Positions 7,963 to 17,053 of a DNA stretch of 64,000 bases are shown here, in pieces. The notes beneath the pieces are model-generated. The model saw nothing but the letters and a program-made list of their open reading frames with translations, did no database searches and was not told the DNA's origin. Numbering within the stretch: position 1 is the first letter of the stretch; every line of letters starts with the position of its first letter. A program made the position numbers and the translations under genes. Source of the DNA: JBBATK01 sp044224515 (GTDB lineage: Bacteria; Bacteroidota; Ignavibacteria; Kapaibacteriales; NICIL-2); the NCBI GenBank assembly GCA_044224515.1, contig JBGAKH010000009.1:1-64000 (forward strand). The letters run 5' to 3'.

Positions 7963-9204
7963 ATGGCACGTGCACAACAAAGCTCACTTCGTCTGCGCTC
8001 CAAAACCCGCAAGCAGACCACCAATCGTTCGTCGGCAAAGTTTGGTCGTAACGAATTAGACGCACTGAAAAGTGATCGTCGGGCATCCAAACGCTCAGAG
8101 TATCGCGATCGCATGCTCGCCTCCGAAAGCGGAGAAGAACGCTCATCCTCAGCACGCACCCGAGGCGCTTCAAGCTCCGGCTCTTCCACAGGCAGACGTA
8201 GCAGCTCATCGTCTGCATCCTCCGAGCAACGCTCCGGACGTCGCTCTGATGGGAACTCCGCAGGACGAAAATCATCGCAATCCGGACGTGGGGCCGACAC
8301 GTCAACCCGTAGCACGAAACGCGGCGCATCGTCTCGCGCGGATTCGGTAGAGCGCCACAGCGGGATGAATGCGACGGAGCGTCACCGCGCTCAGAGACAA
8401 GCCTATGAGCATATCGATGAAAGCCCTCGCGAACGCAAAAGCCCATCACGTACGATGCCCATTCCGGGTAAGGAAGTCAAGCAACAAGGGGCGTTGCGAC
8501 TCAACAAGTTCCTAGCCGATGCCGGCATTGCCTCACGTCGCGGCGCCGACGAACTCATCGAAGCGGGCGTGGTGAAAGTGAATGGTAAGATTGTTACGGA
8601 GCAAGGGACGCGAGTTCATCCTGCAGATCTTGTCACCGTAAAAGGCGAACCGGTTTCGTACCTCAAGCATTTGAGCTATTTGGTTCTGAACAAGCCTAAG
8701 GACTTTATCACAACCACCAATGACGAGAAGGGTCGCAAAACCGTGATGGATTTGATCCCCATCAAGCAACGTCTATATCCGGTTGGTCGTCTCGATCGCA
8801 ATACAACAGGCACGCTGATCATTACTAACGATGGAGAACTTGCCACGCGTTTGATGCACCCCAGTCACGAAATTGAACGCGAGTACGTCGTAGGACTTGA
8901 CAAACGACTTATGCCCGAACACGCCAAAGCAATCGCCGGCGGGGTAGACCTGGAAGATGGAATGACCGGTCCTGCCGAGCTTTTCATCAATCCCGATGAT
9001 CGTTCCGAAATCCGTATCATTTTACGTGAGGGAAGGAACCGTGAAGTACGTCGCATCTTCGAGCACTTTGGTTATGAGGTCAAGCGCTTGCACCGTGCGC
9101 GCTATGCCAACATTAGCGTCGTTGGACTTGCACGTGCTGAGTATCGACACCTTTCTCGCGATGAGGTTCGCCAGTTGCGAAAGATGGTGGGCTTGGATCA
9201 TTAG
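7963..9204 (+). CDS. rluB: 23S rRNA pseudouridine synthase (RluB/RsuA family) with a long basic N-terminal tail
   Basis: 413 aa. Residues about 177-225 are an S4 RNA-binding domain (LNKFLADAGIASRRGADELI). The catalytic domain follows with YPVGRLDRNTTG, where D278 is the expected nucleophile, and the C-terminal REGRNREVRRIFEH motif. RluB-type enzymes isomerise a uridine in helix 89 of 23S rRNA; RsuA or RluF specificity cannot be excluded. The first about 165 residues are low-complexity, Ser/Arg/Gly-rich and strongly basic. They look like a disordered RNA-binding tail, far longer than in E. coli RluB. A hairpin follows 20 nt after the stop. Confidence 0.9.
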   Translation: MARAQQSSLRLRSKTRKQTTNRSSAKFGRNELDALKSDRRASKRSEYRDRMLASESGEERSSSARTRGASSSGSSTGRRSSSSSASSEQRSGRRSDGNSAGRKSSQSGRGADTSTRSTKRGASSRADSVERHSGMNATERHRAQRQAYEHIDESPRERKSPSRTMPIPGKEVKQQGALRLNKFLADAGIASRRGADELIEAGVVKVNGKIVTEQGTRVHPADLVTVKGEPVSYLKHLSYLVLNKPKDFITTTNDEKGRKTVMDLIPIKQRLYPVGRLDRNTTGTLIITNDGELATRLMHPSHEIEREYVVGLDKRLMPEHAKAIAGGVDLEDGMTGPAELFINPDDRSEIRIILREGRNREVRRIFEHFGYEVKRLHRARYANISVVGLARAEYRHLSRDEVRQLRKMVGLDH

Positions 9205-9223
9205 TAGAGAATGACTTTTCTTT

Positions 9224-9248
9224 ATGCGGGTGGCGTAGCCACCCGCAT
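9224..9248 (+). terminator. Perfect 11-bp triloop hairpin after the rluB-like gene
   Basis: ATGCGGGTGGC (9224-9234) pairs with 9238-9248 around loop GTA. It is the likely 3' end of the rluB-like transcript. There is no U-tract after it. Confidence 0.55.
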
Positions 9249-9410
9249 ACTAACAAGACAAACTCAACGGTTCAGTCGTTTTTTGATTGAGAGAGTACTT
9301 TTCATTGCGAAGGTCTACAATCTGACGGTTTCGTGCGCACAGGAGTTGCGAGGATGAAGCGCAATAAAGCACGCTCAACCGGAGACAGAATCAGGCTTAC
9401 ACAAGCGGTC

Positions 9411-9436
9411 ACAGTCAGACACAGTCAGACACAGCA
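9411..9436 (+). repeat. 10-bp tandem repeat upstream of the superoxide dismutase gene
   Basis: ACAGTCAGAC occurs at 9411-9420 and 9421-9430, followed by a partial third copy (ACAGCAGA). The repeats lie about 45-65 nt before the start codon, one helical turn apart, so a stacked regulator-binding site is possible. Chance slippage is equally possible. Confidence 0.5.
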
Positions 9437-9476
9437 GATAGACATATCGAATTCAGGATTTTAACAGGAGAACATC

Positions 9477-10196
9477 ATGGATCGTCGAGACTTTATAACC
9501 ACAGCAGGGATTGCTTTGGGAAGTGGAATTGCAGCGCAGTCAAGCAGAGTTCAAGCTGCTGTCACTGTGCCACCGCCATCCGGTACCATTCCGTTGAGCT
9601 TCGAAAACTTGCCCTACTCATATGACGCACTCGAACCGCATATTGATGCGAAGACGATGGAGCTCCATCATAGCAAGCATCACAAGGCATACTTTGATGG
9701 ACTGTTAAAGGCGGAGGCCGAATTGAAGAAGTGTCGTGACACCAATGATTTTTCAATGATCGAGTATTGGTCTAAGAAAGCCGCGTTTCACGGTGGGGGC
9801 TTTTACTTGCACAATCTCTTTTGGTCGTGCATGGCGCCTCCCTCAGCGGGAGGTGGATCGGAGGTCCCGGCATTGCTGGCGGCCGCGATCAACGAAAACT
9901 TTGGAAACCTGGAGCAATTCAAGAAACACTTCAGTGCAGCTGCAATTGCGGTTGAAGGATCAGGTTGGGCACTCCTTCATTTCCGTCCGGCAGATAAAAA
10001 GTTGCTTATCCTTCAGGCAGAGAACCAACACAAACTCAGTGAGTGGGGAACGACGCCCATCTTGGCGTTGGATGTATGGGAGCATGCGTATTATCTGAAG
10101 TATCAAAACAAGCGTGCGGATTATGTGCAAGCATGGTGGAATGTCGTGAACTGGAAACAAGTGGAACAACATTTTCTAAGTGCTTCTTCTCGTTAA
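9477..10196 (+). CDS. sodB: Iron/manganese superoxide dismutase with a Tat-like export signal
   Basis: 239 aa. GGAG lies 8 nt before the ATG. The mature enzyme starts near residue 38 (IPLSFENLPYSYDALEPHID). The expected metal ligands are H64 (in LHHSKHHKAY), H112 (in YLHNLFW), D199 and H203 (in LDVWEHAYY). The N-terminus MDRRDFITTAGIALGSG is a twin-arginine-like signal followed by a hydrophobic stretch and an Ala-rich cleavage region, so a periplasmic or extracytoplasmic enzyme is likely. It dismutates superoxide to peroxide and oxygen. Iron versus manganese cannot be decided here. It stands alone, with tandem 10-bp repeats upstream. Confidence 0.93.
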   Translation: MDRRDFITTAGIALGSGIAAQSSRVQAAVTVPPPSGTIPLSFENLPYSYDALEPHIDAKTMELHHSKHHKAYFDGLLKAEAELKKCRDTNDFSMIEYWSKKAAFHGGGFYLHNLFWSCMAPPSAGGGSEVPALLAAAINENFGNLEQFKKHFSAAAIAVEGSGWALLHFRPADKKLLILQAENQHKLSEWGTTPILALDVWEHAYYLKYQNKRADYVQAWWNVVNWKQVEQHFLSASSR

Positions 10197-10359
10197 GAGT
10201 GCGGGAGCAAAGAGTGATAGAGGACAATATAAAGGTGAACGAAATAGAGCAACACTTGGTGTGTTGTTGTGTCGTCTGTAGGACGATGATGACGCGTCGA
10301 GCTCAACTACTGCGCTTGGCAATTTTTACTGACAGTCTCTAATCCGGAGTTAAGGCTAC

Positions 10360-12453
10360 ATGACCTTTCTGAATCCCTTTGTGTTGTTGGGACTCATTGC
10401 GGCGGGCATTCCCTTGTTACTGCACTTGCTGAACCTGCGTAAGCTGAAGACCATCGAGTTCAGTACACTGCGTTTTGTCAAGGAATTGCAGAAGACGCAG
10501 ATTAGACGCTTGAAGCTACAGCAGATCCTCTTGTTGATTTTGCGCACGCTCATCGTTGTCTTCGCCGTACTAGCCTTCTCGCGTCCGGTGCTCAAATCCA
10601 AAATACCAGTATTCGGTTCTCACGTTAAAAGCTCTGTCGTTGTCCTCGTCGATAACTCGCTCAGTATGGACTGTAGTGACGAAGGGGGCAATCGAATGAA
10701 GCAGGCACGAGCGGCTGCGCAGCAGATCGTATCGGCACTAAAAGACGGAGATGAGTTGGCACTTATCTGCGCCGGAGATGTGGGTTCGGATCAGAAGATA
10801 TCCTTTAGTCGCAATACCGCACTACTCGCCGAACGAGTACAAAAGTTGACGACGGCGCCGCGTACCGCAGAGATGTCGGCAATGCTGAAGATAGCAAGCT
10901 CACTACTCGCAGACGCTCAGAACGTCAACAAAGAAGTGTACCTTATCAGCGACGCTCAAAGAAATTCCTTTAATGGAGAAGCCGACTCGGTACGCAGCAG
11001 CGTACACGGGGCAACATTGTTTGTTGTTCCGGTAGGAGCCGGGGCGAAGATTGCCGGACAAAATCTATCGGTCGATTCAGTGCGTATCAGCTCCGCAATC
11101 TTTCAACGCGATAAAGCCGTGGACGTCGAAGCGATCATTCGCAATTGTTCCGAGACGGATGCACGGGGAGTTGTGGTTGGGCTTAGCTATAATGGACTCC
11201 GCGTGGCGCAACGAAGTGTAGATATTCCCGCCGGACAAGTTCGCAGCATGATGCTGTCGGCCGCCGCACCGGGTACAGGCGCGGTCAGGGGTCTTGTCGA
11301 GCTGGAAGGTGACGCTCTGGAGAGCGACAACAAGCGAGCTTTTTCGTTTATCATACCGCCGGCACCCAACATTGCTCTCATCGGCGACGCCGAAAGTTGC
11401 ACATGGCTGCAATCAGTGCTGCAACTCGAGGCTGGACGAGAGCTGTTTCACGTAGAGACATTTCGTCCTAACCAGTTTTCAGGATTGAATCTTGCCAAGT
11501 ACGATGTGCTTCTGCTATGCTCGGCTCTGAGTCCGGCTGACAACCGGCGCTTGGGCGACTACGCGCAGCACGGTGGGTCAGTCTTCCTCTTCGCTTTCGA
11601 TGATAAGGCTGAGCTCAACCGCAGCACGCAGACGCTCGGGTTCTCGGATGTAGGAGAGACAAGGGTAGAAAAAGGTCAGCATCTTGAGTTTAGTGCGACA
11701 GATAAAGAGCATCCTCTCTTCCGCGGCGTGTTCAAGAACACCGACAATGCGCGCGCCGTTGTTGAATCACCAAGGATGGATCAAGCATACCCTGCACTAG
11801 CGGGTCAAGAAATCATATCCATGCAGGGTGGAGCCTTCTTGGCAGAGTCACGTCCGGGTGAAGGACGCGCGCTGTACTGCGCTGTGCCTCCTACAACATC
11901 GTGGTCGAACTTTCCCTTAACCGGAATTTTCCCAACCATCATCTTCCGATCCATACCGTACTTAAGTGCGCGCGAGCAGGTTGGAGCCTCATACCTCTGC
12001 GGAAGACCTTTGCGTTACGTACTGCCCAAGCGCTACAGTGCCGCAGGACGCGTCATCGTTTCGGATCCTTCAGGCGTTGAGTCGACTCGCGATGCACTTG
12101 TGCTTAGCACGGGAGCCATGTTGAATGTGGGCATGCAACAGCAAGTGGGTACGACTATTGTGAAATCGACCGATGGACAGGATCTGTGCAGTTTTTCGGC
12201 GAATGTCGACGCATCGGAATCGCAACTCAGCTTTTTCAGCCCGGATCAATATCGGTCTGAGCTCGCGCGACGACTTGATGCGGGAAGTCTCGTTGAAGTT
12301 TTGGACATTCATGCGGGAATTAGCGATGGCGTTGCACGTGCCAGAAATGGTACTGAGCTGTGGAAGCTCTTCGTTATTCTTGCCATTTGTTGCGCCTTAG
12401 CTGAGATGGTCGTGGCCCGCCGTAGTAGTAGAGCAGTATTGGCGGAAGCCTAA
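10360..12453 (+). CDS. BatA-type membrane protein with a von Willebrand factor A domain
   Basis: 697 aa. The start has AAGG 4-7 nt upstream. The N-terminus MTFLNPFVLLGLIAAGIPLL and a second helix at about 55-76 form the double-membrane-span domain typical of Bacteroidota BatA-like proteins. A VWA domain begins at about residue 92, with the metal-ion site D98-N-S100-L-S102. The middle is extracytoplasmic Ig/CARDB-like beta structure, then a segment like a glutamine-amidotransferase fold (DVLLLCSALSPADNRRL). A final membrane helix lies at about 672-690. In other Bacteroidota it accompanies MoxR and DUF58 proteins; neither is adjacent here. Its precise role is unknown. Confidence 0.82.
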   Translation: MTFLNPFVLLGLIAAGIPLLLHLLNLRKLKTIEFSTLRFVKELQKTQIRRLKLQQILLLILRTLIVVFAVLAFSRPVLKSKIPVFGSHVKSSVVVLVDNSLSMDCSDEGGNRMKQARAAAQQIVSALKDGDELALICAGDVGSDQKISFSRNTALLAERVQKLTTAPRTAEMSAMLKIASSLLADAQNVNKEVYLISDAQRNSFNGEADSVRSSVHGATLFVVPVGAGAKIAGQNLSVDSVRISSAIFQRDKAVDVEAIIRNCSETDARGVVVGLSYNGLRVAQRSVDIPAGQVRSMMLSAAAPGTGAVRGLVELEGDALESDNKRAFSFIIPPAPNIALIGDAESCTWLQSVLQLEAGRELFHVETFRPNQFSGLNLAKYDVLLLCSALSPADNRRLGDYAQHGGSVFLFAFDDKAELNRSTQTLGFSDVGETRVEKGQHLEFSATDKEHPLFRGVFKNTDNARAVVESPRMDQAYPALAGQEIISMQGGAFLAESRPGEGRALYCAVPPTTSWSNFPLTGIFPTIIFRSIPYLSAREQVGASYLCGRPLRYVLPKRYSAAGRVIVSDPSGVESTRDALVLSTGAMLNVGMQQQVGTTIVKSTDGQDLCSFSANVDASESQLSFFSPDQYRSELARRLDAGSLVEVLDIHAGISDGVARARNGTELWKLFVILAICCALAEMVVARRSSRAVLAEA

Positions 12454-12518
12454 AGTGAATTTTTTGAGCATTCTGCCGATACATAGCACGGACTCTATCA
12501 TTCATCAGGGATCGACCT

Positions 12519-14489
12519 ATGTACGGCATGAAAGCCGCAATACGGTTAGGACTACGTGTAGGATGTGTGCTCGTGCTAGGATGGCTCTCGGTTGCGAGTG
12601 TGCTACAGGCGCAGCCGAAAATTCGTTTTCCTTTACCTCGACAGACCTTTTATCCCGATCGCTTGCTGCGATTGGAGTGGTCAAGTACAGCCCAAAAATC
12701 AGTCGACGTCTTGTATTCACAGGATGAAGGACATCGTTGGACGCGCATTGCAGCCGGGATGAATGACTCCGCCTTTGAGTGGATGCTGCCGTTGTTGGAC
12801 ACCACCGGCATCATCTTTAAAGTCCAAGAGGCTGATCTCCACAAGCCCCAAGAATTTCAACGAATTATACGCACTGCAGGCTGCATTTCCGCACGATGGG
12901 ATGCCAATGACCATTTCATCGTTTCGGCAATGGACAATGCCATGTTGGAAGTGCGAAGCTCAGATAACATGATGGCTATTGCCAGTCTGCCGCTGGGCAC
13001 AATGCCACTGGTTCCGGCAACAAGCTATACTCTTCACCCGGATACTGCCATCACAGCAATTGGAAACGAGATCGTTCTCGAAAATGTAGAAGCCTTTTCA
13101 GAACCGGTGCGTTTCGGTGCCGATGTACATCAAAGCTATGTACGGTGCTTGGCTGTGCATCCACTGCAAGGAATCGTCGCTGCAGGTACCGAAGAGGGTA
13201 AGGTTTATGTGTGGTCCATTCCCGAACGCCGCATGATCAGCTCCTTTGCTTCTGTGCAGAAGAGTCCGATCAACACCGTCGCGTTTTCAGCCGATGGTCA
13301 AAAAATCCTCTATGCCGGTGACGAAGGAATCATCTTCGTACGCAGCTGGACGGATGCACTTGCGACAACTATGGAATTGCGAGGACATGGAGATGGCGGT
13401 AAAAACGTCTCTGTGCGCTGCGCTGCATTCACCCCGGATGGACGGCATGTTGTCAGCGGTGGTGTAGACTACACCGTGCGCTATTGGGATCTACGCTATC
13501 AGAGTTCAAGCTTGGTGATGTTTGGGCACCGCGGAGCGGTGACCGGTTTAAAAATCAGTGCTGACGGAACTCGCGTTCTCAGTGCGTCAGCAGACTCAAC
13601 CGTTCGACAGTGGAGTCTTAGTGCCGGACGTGAGATGCACGAGGCCTTACAACTGAACGACGAAGTTGCATCCGTCGACTACAGTCTTGGCGCAGATACA
13701 TTGCTTGCGGCTGAACGACACAGTGGAACATTGGTTCTGTGGCAGAATTTGCGTGAGACTGGTGACGCCGACAGCGTTATCGGCTATATCACGTATCCGA
13801 TCGCGCTTCGTGTGTGCAACACGAAGGCACAGGTTGGTGAGTATGCACGTATCCCGGTGGTGTTTGACTCCGTTGTGAGCGTGCCTTTTTTCAAGCGTGC
13901 TCGATTTCATGCCACAGTTGGACTGACTCTTCCGCGACGTATCGTTGAGGTCCAAGACGTCGATCCGAATACGATTGTACTGCATGGCGATGAGCGCGAT
14001 ACGATCTTTCTCCCAATTGAATTCTCGCAAAATGACACAGTAGGCTACATTCCTGTTCGTTTCCTTCTTAGCGAAGAGAATAGTGACGACATTGAAATCT
14101 TGCCCGGAAGATCGGCCATACAGTGGATGGACGGAGTTCGTGCTTTTAGTTTGGACCATGCCACCGGTGGTACTGTCAGCTCGGAAAAAGAATGTCCGCA
14201 AACCGCGCGCGGTGGACTGAGTATGATGGCGGTGGAGCAGTGCATGATTGCTCCTAATCCATCCAATGACCGAGCACTCCTTGAGTTCAGCACGTACGAG
14301 GAAGGTGACTACCAGATTGATGTGTTAAGTCCTCTTGGCGATGCAGTGTTGACCTTGAGTCGACAACGTATGAGTCGCGGTAGACAACAAATGAGCATCC
14401 CTTCAAATGAGCTCTCTTCAGGTGCCTACTTCTTGCGCATTGGTGCACCATCCGGTCTTCACATCTATCCCTTCGTCGTCGTGCACTAG
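12519..14489 (+). CDS. Secreted WD40 beta-propeller protein with a T9SS type A sorting domain
   Basis: 656 aa; the start may be the ATG at 12519 or 12528. A signal peptide ends near VLQAQ (about residue 33). Residues about 110-420 contain WD40-type blades, the clearest being VSGGVDYTVRYWDLR and LSASADSTVRQWSL, with GH dipeptides between blades. A beta-sandwich domain follows (about 425-545). The last about 80 residues (APNPSNDRALLEF, YQIDVLSPLGDAV, LSSGAYFLRI) form a T9SS sorting domain. A secreted eukaryote-like propeller suggests a protein-binding platform on the surface. It lies 65 nt after the VWA gene on the same strand and is probably co-transcribed. Confidence 0.87.
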   Translation: MYGMKAAIRLGLRVGCVLVLGWLSVASVLQAQPKIRFPLPRQTFYPDRLLRLEWSSTAQKSVDVLYSQDEGHRWTRIAAGMNDSAFEWMLPLLDTTGIIFKVQEADLHKPQEFQRIIRTAGCISARWDANDHFIVSAMDNAMLEVRSSDNMMAIASLPLGTMPLVPATSYTLHPDTAITAIGNEIVLENVEAFSEPVRFGADVHQSYVRCLAVHPLQGIVAAGTEEGKVYVWSIPERRMISSFASVQKSPINTVAFSADGQKILYAGDEGIIFVRSWTDALATTMELRGHGDGGKNVSVRCAAFTPDGRHVVSGGVDYTVRYWDLRYQSSSLVMFGHRGAVTGLKISADGTRVLSASADSTVRQWSLSAGREMHEALQLNDEVASVDYSLGADTLLAAERHSGTLVLWQNLRETGDADSVIGYITYPIALRVCNTKAQVGEYARIPVVFDSVVSVPFFKRARFHATVGLTLPRRIVEVQDVDPNTIVLHGDERDTIFLPIEFSQNDTVGYIPVRFLLSEENSDDIEILPGRSAIQWMDGVRAFSLDHATGGTVSSEKECPQTARGGLSMMAVEQCMIAPNPSNDRALLEFSTYEEGDYQIDVLSPLGDAVLTLSRQRMSRGRQQMSIPSNELSSGAYFLRIGAPSGLHIYPFVVVH

Positions 14490-14843
14490 GTACGACTAAC
14501 GTATGTGTTTGCACAAAGCTCGTCGTCGTGCGGTTCCTCACTGCAGATTCTAGGGCCATCTGTTGTATCAACAGCGTTGACACCTGTTAACCATTCGCTT
14601 GTCAACGTACTCGTGCAAATGGTTCGGATCTACTGCATCCAACCTTCTGCTGTATTGAGCTCTCTTGTTTGGGTTTTGCACCTCGACCTCGCCCGGGTGC
14701 ATCTCCACCTGTATCTCCATTGCCGACATTGGAGGGCAGTTGAGGTTGATCCGAGTGTGCCACATGGCTTTAACGGTCGGAGCGTTCGAGTTTATCAGAT
14801 CTCTGCTGCATGTAGTATTTTGGGTTAAACACCTTAGAGACCC
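14490..14843. other. 354-nt gene-poor spacer
   Basis: No gene is convincing. A 65-codon minus-strand frame (14568-14765) has protein-like composition but no ribosome-binding site or family match that I can see. No strong hairpin was found. Confidence 0.35.
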
Positions 14844-15761
14844 ATGTTAGAACGCCACCCCGAGGAATTGATACTTGAGGCAGAGCGGCGAGATGTACAC
14901 GCCGCGCTACAGAATGTGCTGCACGATATTTTTGTGTTGCAGCATGATACCTACCGCATTATCACAGAACGATACCAAGCTGAGTTTGGATTGCTCGAGC
15001 AGGAGTTGCAGCGGGCAACTCTCGCCAATGCTGAGATGCAGCGTCGCGTCGAACTTTTCAGTGTACGCAAGGCCAAGGGACACAGTTTGGACGCCGATCT
15101 CATACGATTTGTAAATGATATGGTAACACGGGAGTTCACGGTGTACCATGAAAGTCTCGCAGAGAATTTCGACCAAACAACGGAACAACGCAATGCGCGG
15201 CGCAAGGCTCCGGAACGTGTCGCTGCGCCGGGTGCAGCTCCGGAACTGCGTCGTCTCTATCGCGAGCTCGTGCGAAAGCTGCATCCGGACCTCAACACGG
15301 AGCAACAGTCTTTCGAACGATTTTGGCTTATGGTTCGTGATGCCTATGAACGACAGGACTTGCAACGCCTTCGACTGCTGCACAACGTGATCTGCACGGA
15401 TGCAGACTTCAGTATTCAGGAAGACGACACGAAGGCGCGATTGGACGCACTGGCAGAACAAAACCTTCGCCTACGCATGCGCTTGGACTATGAGCAACGC
15501 AAGCTGATGCGCTTGCGTACGGAAGAACCGTTTTCACTCGAGTCCATGCTGAACGATGATGAACGACGCAGGGGGCATGCGGCGGAGATCACGAAACGTA
15601 TCGATAAACTGCGGCGAAGTGTTAGGGCAGGTGAAGCTGTTTTGCGTGAAATGCTGGGTAACGACTGGGATCTTAGCAGTCCGGACTTGCAAGCAAAAGA
15701 ACAACCCAAAGACTTCCAGGAGGAGTTCCGCATGAATACCTACTTCAGCATGCGAGCTTGA
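14844..15761 (+). CDS. Coiled-coil protein with a central J-domain
   Basis: 305 aa. Charged alpha-helical, coiled-coil-like segments occupy about residues 10-125 and 200-275. Between them (about 133-180) is a J-domain-like segment, LRRLYRELVRKLHPDLN, with the HPD tripeptide at 147-149 and FWLMVRDAYERQDL after it. HPD is the DnaK-activating signature, so it probably recruits Hsp70. It has no G/F, zinc-finger or substrate-binding C-terminal region, so it is not DnaJ itself. The client is unknown. No dnaK lies nearby. Confidence 0.75.
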   Translation: MLERHPEELILEAERRDVHAALQNVLHDIFVLQHDTYRIITERYQAEFGLLEQELQRATLANAEMQRRVELFSVRKAKGHSLDADLIRFVNDMVTREFTVYHESLAENFDQTTEQRNARRKAPERVAAPGAAPELRRLYRELVRKLHPDLNTEQQSFERFWLMVRDAYERQDLQRLRLLHNVICTDADFSIQEDDTKARLDALAEQNLRLRMRLDYEQRKLMRLRTEEPFSLESMLNDDERRRGHAAEITKRIDKLRRSVRAGEAVLREMLGNDWDLSSPDLQAKEQPKDFQEEFRMNTYFSMRA

Positions 15762-16120
15762 GCCGGCAGTGTAGGCGTCCTCTTCTTCAGTGCAATGTTT
15801 AGTCCAACGCCAGTTGCCCTCGCCACGTGGTGCAGAAACCGAGCGGATCGAAACGATGAGGTCCGTGTGGTACGGTTTTGCACTCAATCACACCGGAGGC
15901 TCCCGGACAGGGAGAAATAATTCCGGATCTGGGGAAATTCCCGCAACTTTGTTGATCATGTCCGCGTATGATGCCGAAGTTTCCATCAGAAGTCGTTTGA
16001 CAACCGGGAGACGAGACGAAGGCTTTGAACTCAGTTCGCTCTCGCAGCTCTTGGTTGCACGTGCTTTTGCGTAGACGACACATCGTGGACGAGTATTCTT
16101 TGAACACTATGAGGTTCAGT
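15762..16120. other. 359-nt spacer with one imperfect long hairpin
   Basis: GTGCAGAAACCG (15830-15841) pairs with CGGTTTTGCAC (15873-15883) with one bulge, closing a 31-nt loop. It may mark the end of the J-domain transcript. A 94-codon frame here (15790-16074) is not convincing. Confidence 0.35.
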
Positions 16121-17053
16121 ATGAACGTATTGGAAGTCCGGCACTTGAAGAAGCGCTACGGCACCTATCAGGCAACGGACGATGTTTCATTTTCGGTTGA
16201 GAAGGGGAAGATTTTTGGGCTTCTGGGTCCCAACGGAGCCGGCAAGACAACCCTCATCCGCATGATTACCAACATTCTGATTCCGGATTCCGGAAGCATC
16301 ACCATAATGGGTGAAGCCGTCAATCCTAAACAGCAGAACATGATTGGCTATCTTCCCGAAGAGCGGGGTCTCTATAAGAAATTGAAAGTCATCGAGCAGA
16401 TCCGCTATTTCGGAGAACTCAAAGGTCTATCGGCTCGCGAAGCTGTGTCTCGCGGAAGGGGATGGCTAAAACTACTTGACGCGGAGAGTTGGGAGAACAA
16501 GAAGATTCAAGAGCTCTCTAAAGGAATGAGTCAGAAAGTACAGTTCATTGCGACTGTATTGCACAATCCTCCTCTGTTAATACTCGATGAGCCATTTAGT
16601 GGTTTGGATCCGGTTAATGCTGAGATGCTGATTAGTGTCATACAGAAGCTGCGTCAAGAGGGCAGCACCATTATTCTCTCGACGCACGTCATGGAACAGG
16701 TTGAGAAATTGTGTGACGACATCGTACTGATCAACAAAGGCAAGATTATTCTTTCAGGATCCGTGCGAGATGTGAAATCGCGCTATGGGCGTGACACACT
16801 CATCGTTGAGTTTGAAGGCCCGGACGCATTCTTGGACAGTCTGCAGGACGTCCGCTTTTTATCTCGCTCTCTCAATCGCGCTGAAATTCGCTTTGGAGGC
16901 GGACAAGCGCAAGCCAATGCTATTCTTCAACAAGCTATGGCCTCCGTGCAGCTCATTCGCTTCGAAATCATGGAGCCAAGCTTGCACGAGATCTTTATTT
17001 CAGAAGTAGGAGAAGCGCACATTATTGGAGGAGAAGGCCATGAACATGCATAA
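16121..17053 (+). CDS. ABC transporter ATP-binding protein (NatA-like exporter)
   Basis: About 310 aa from the ATG at 16121 (MNVLEVRHLKKRYG), with GAGG about 6 nt upstream; frames upstream of it have no family homology. Walker A is GPNGAGKTTLIRM, the signature is LSKGMSQKVQ, and Walker B is LLILDEPFSGLD. The C-terminal extension resembles the DUF4162 domain of NatA-type ATPases. It powers the permease encoded by the next gene, whose start overlaps its last 14 nt, so the two are translationally coupled. The substrate (sodium or other) is not established. Confidence 0.9.
   Translation: MNVLEVRHLKKRYGTYQATDDVSFSVEKGKIFGLLGPNGAGKTTLIRMITNILIPDSGSITIMGEAVNPKQQNMIGYLPEERGLYKKLKVIEQIRYFGELKGLSAREAVSRGRGWLKLLDAESWENKKIQELSKGMSQKVQFIATVLHNPPLLILDEPFSGLDPVNAEMLISVIQKLRQEGSTIILSTHVMEQVEKLCDDIVLINKGKIILSGSVRDVKSRYGRDTLIVEFEGPDAFLDSLQDVRFLSRSLNRAEIRFGGGQAQANAILQQAMASVQLIRFEIMEPSLHEIFISEVGEAHIIGGEGHEHA

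Noticed and set aside
7731..8315. 194-codon minus-strand frame opposite the rluB-like gene
   Set aside because: It is a mirror of the low-complexity Ser/Arg-rich tail on the plus strand.
13647..14201. 184-codon minus-strand frame inside the WD40 gene
   Set aside because: Antisense shadow of the WD40/beta-sandwich coding sequence, with no recognisable domain.
14568..14765. 65-codon minus-strand frame in the 14.5 kb spacer
   Set aside because: Protein-like composition only; no ribosome-binding site and no recognised domain, so not called.
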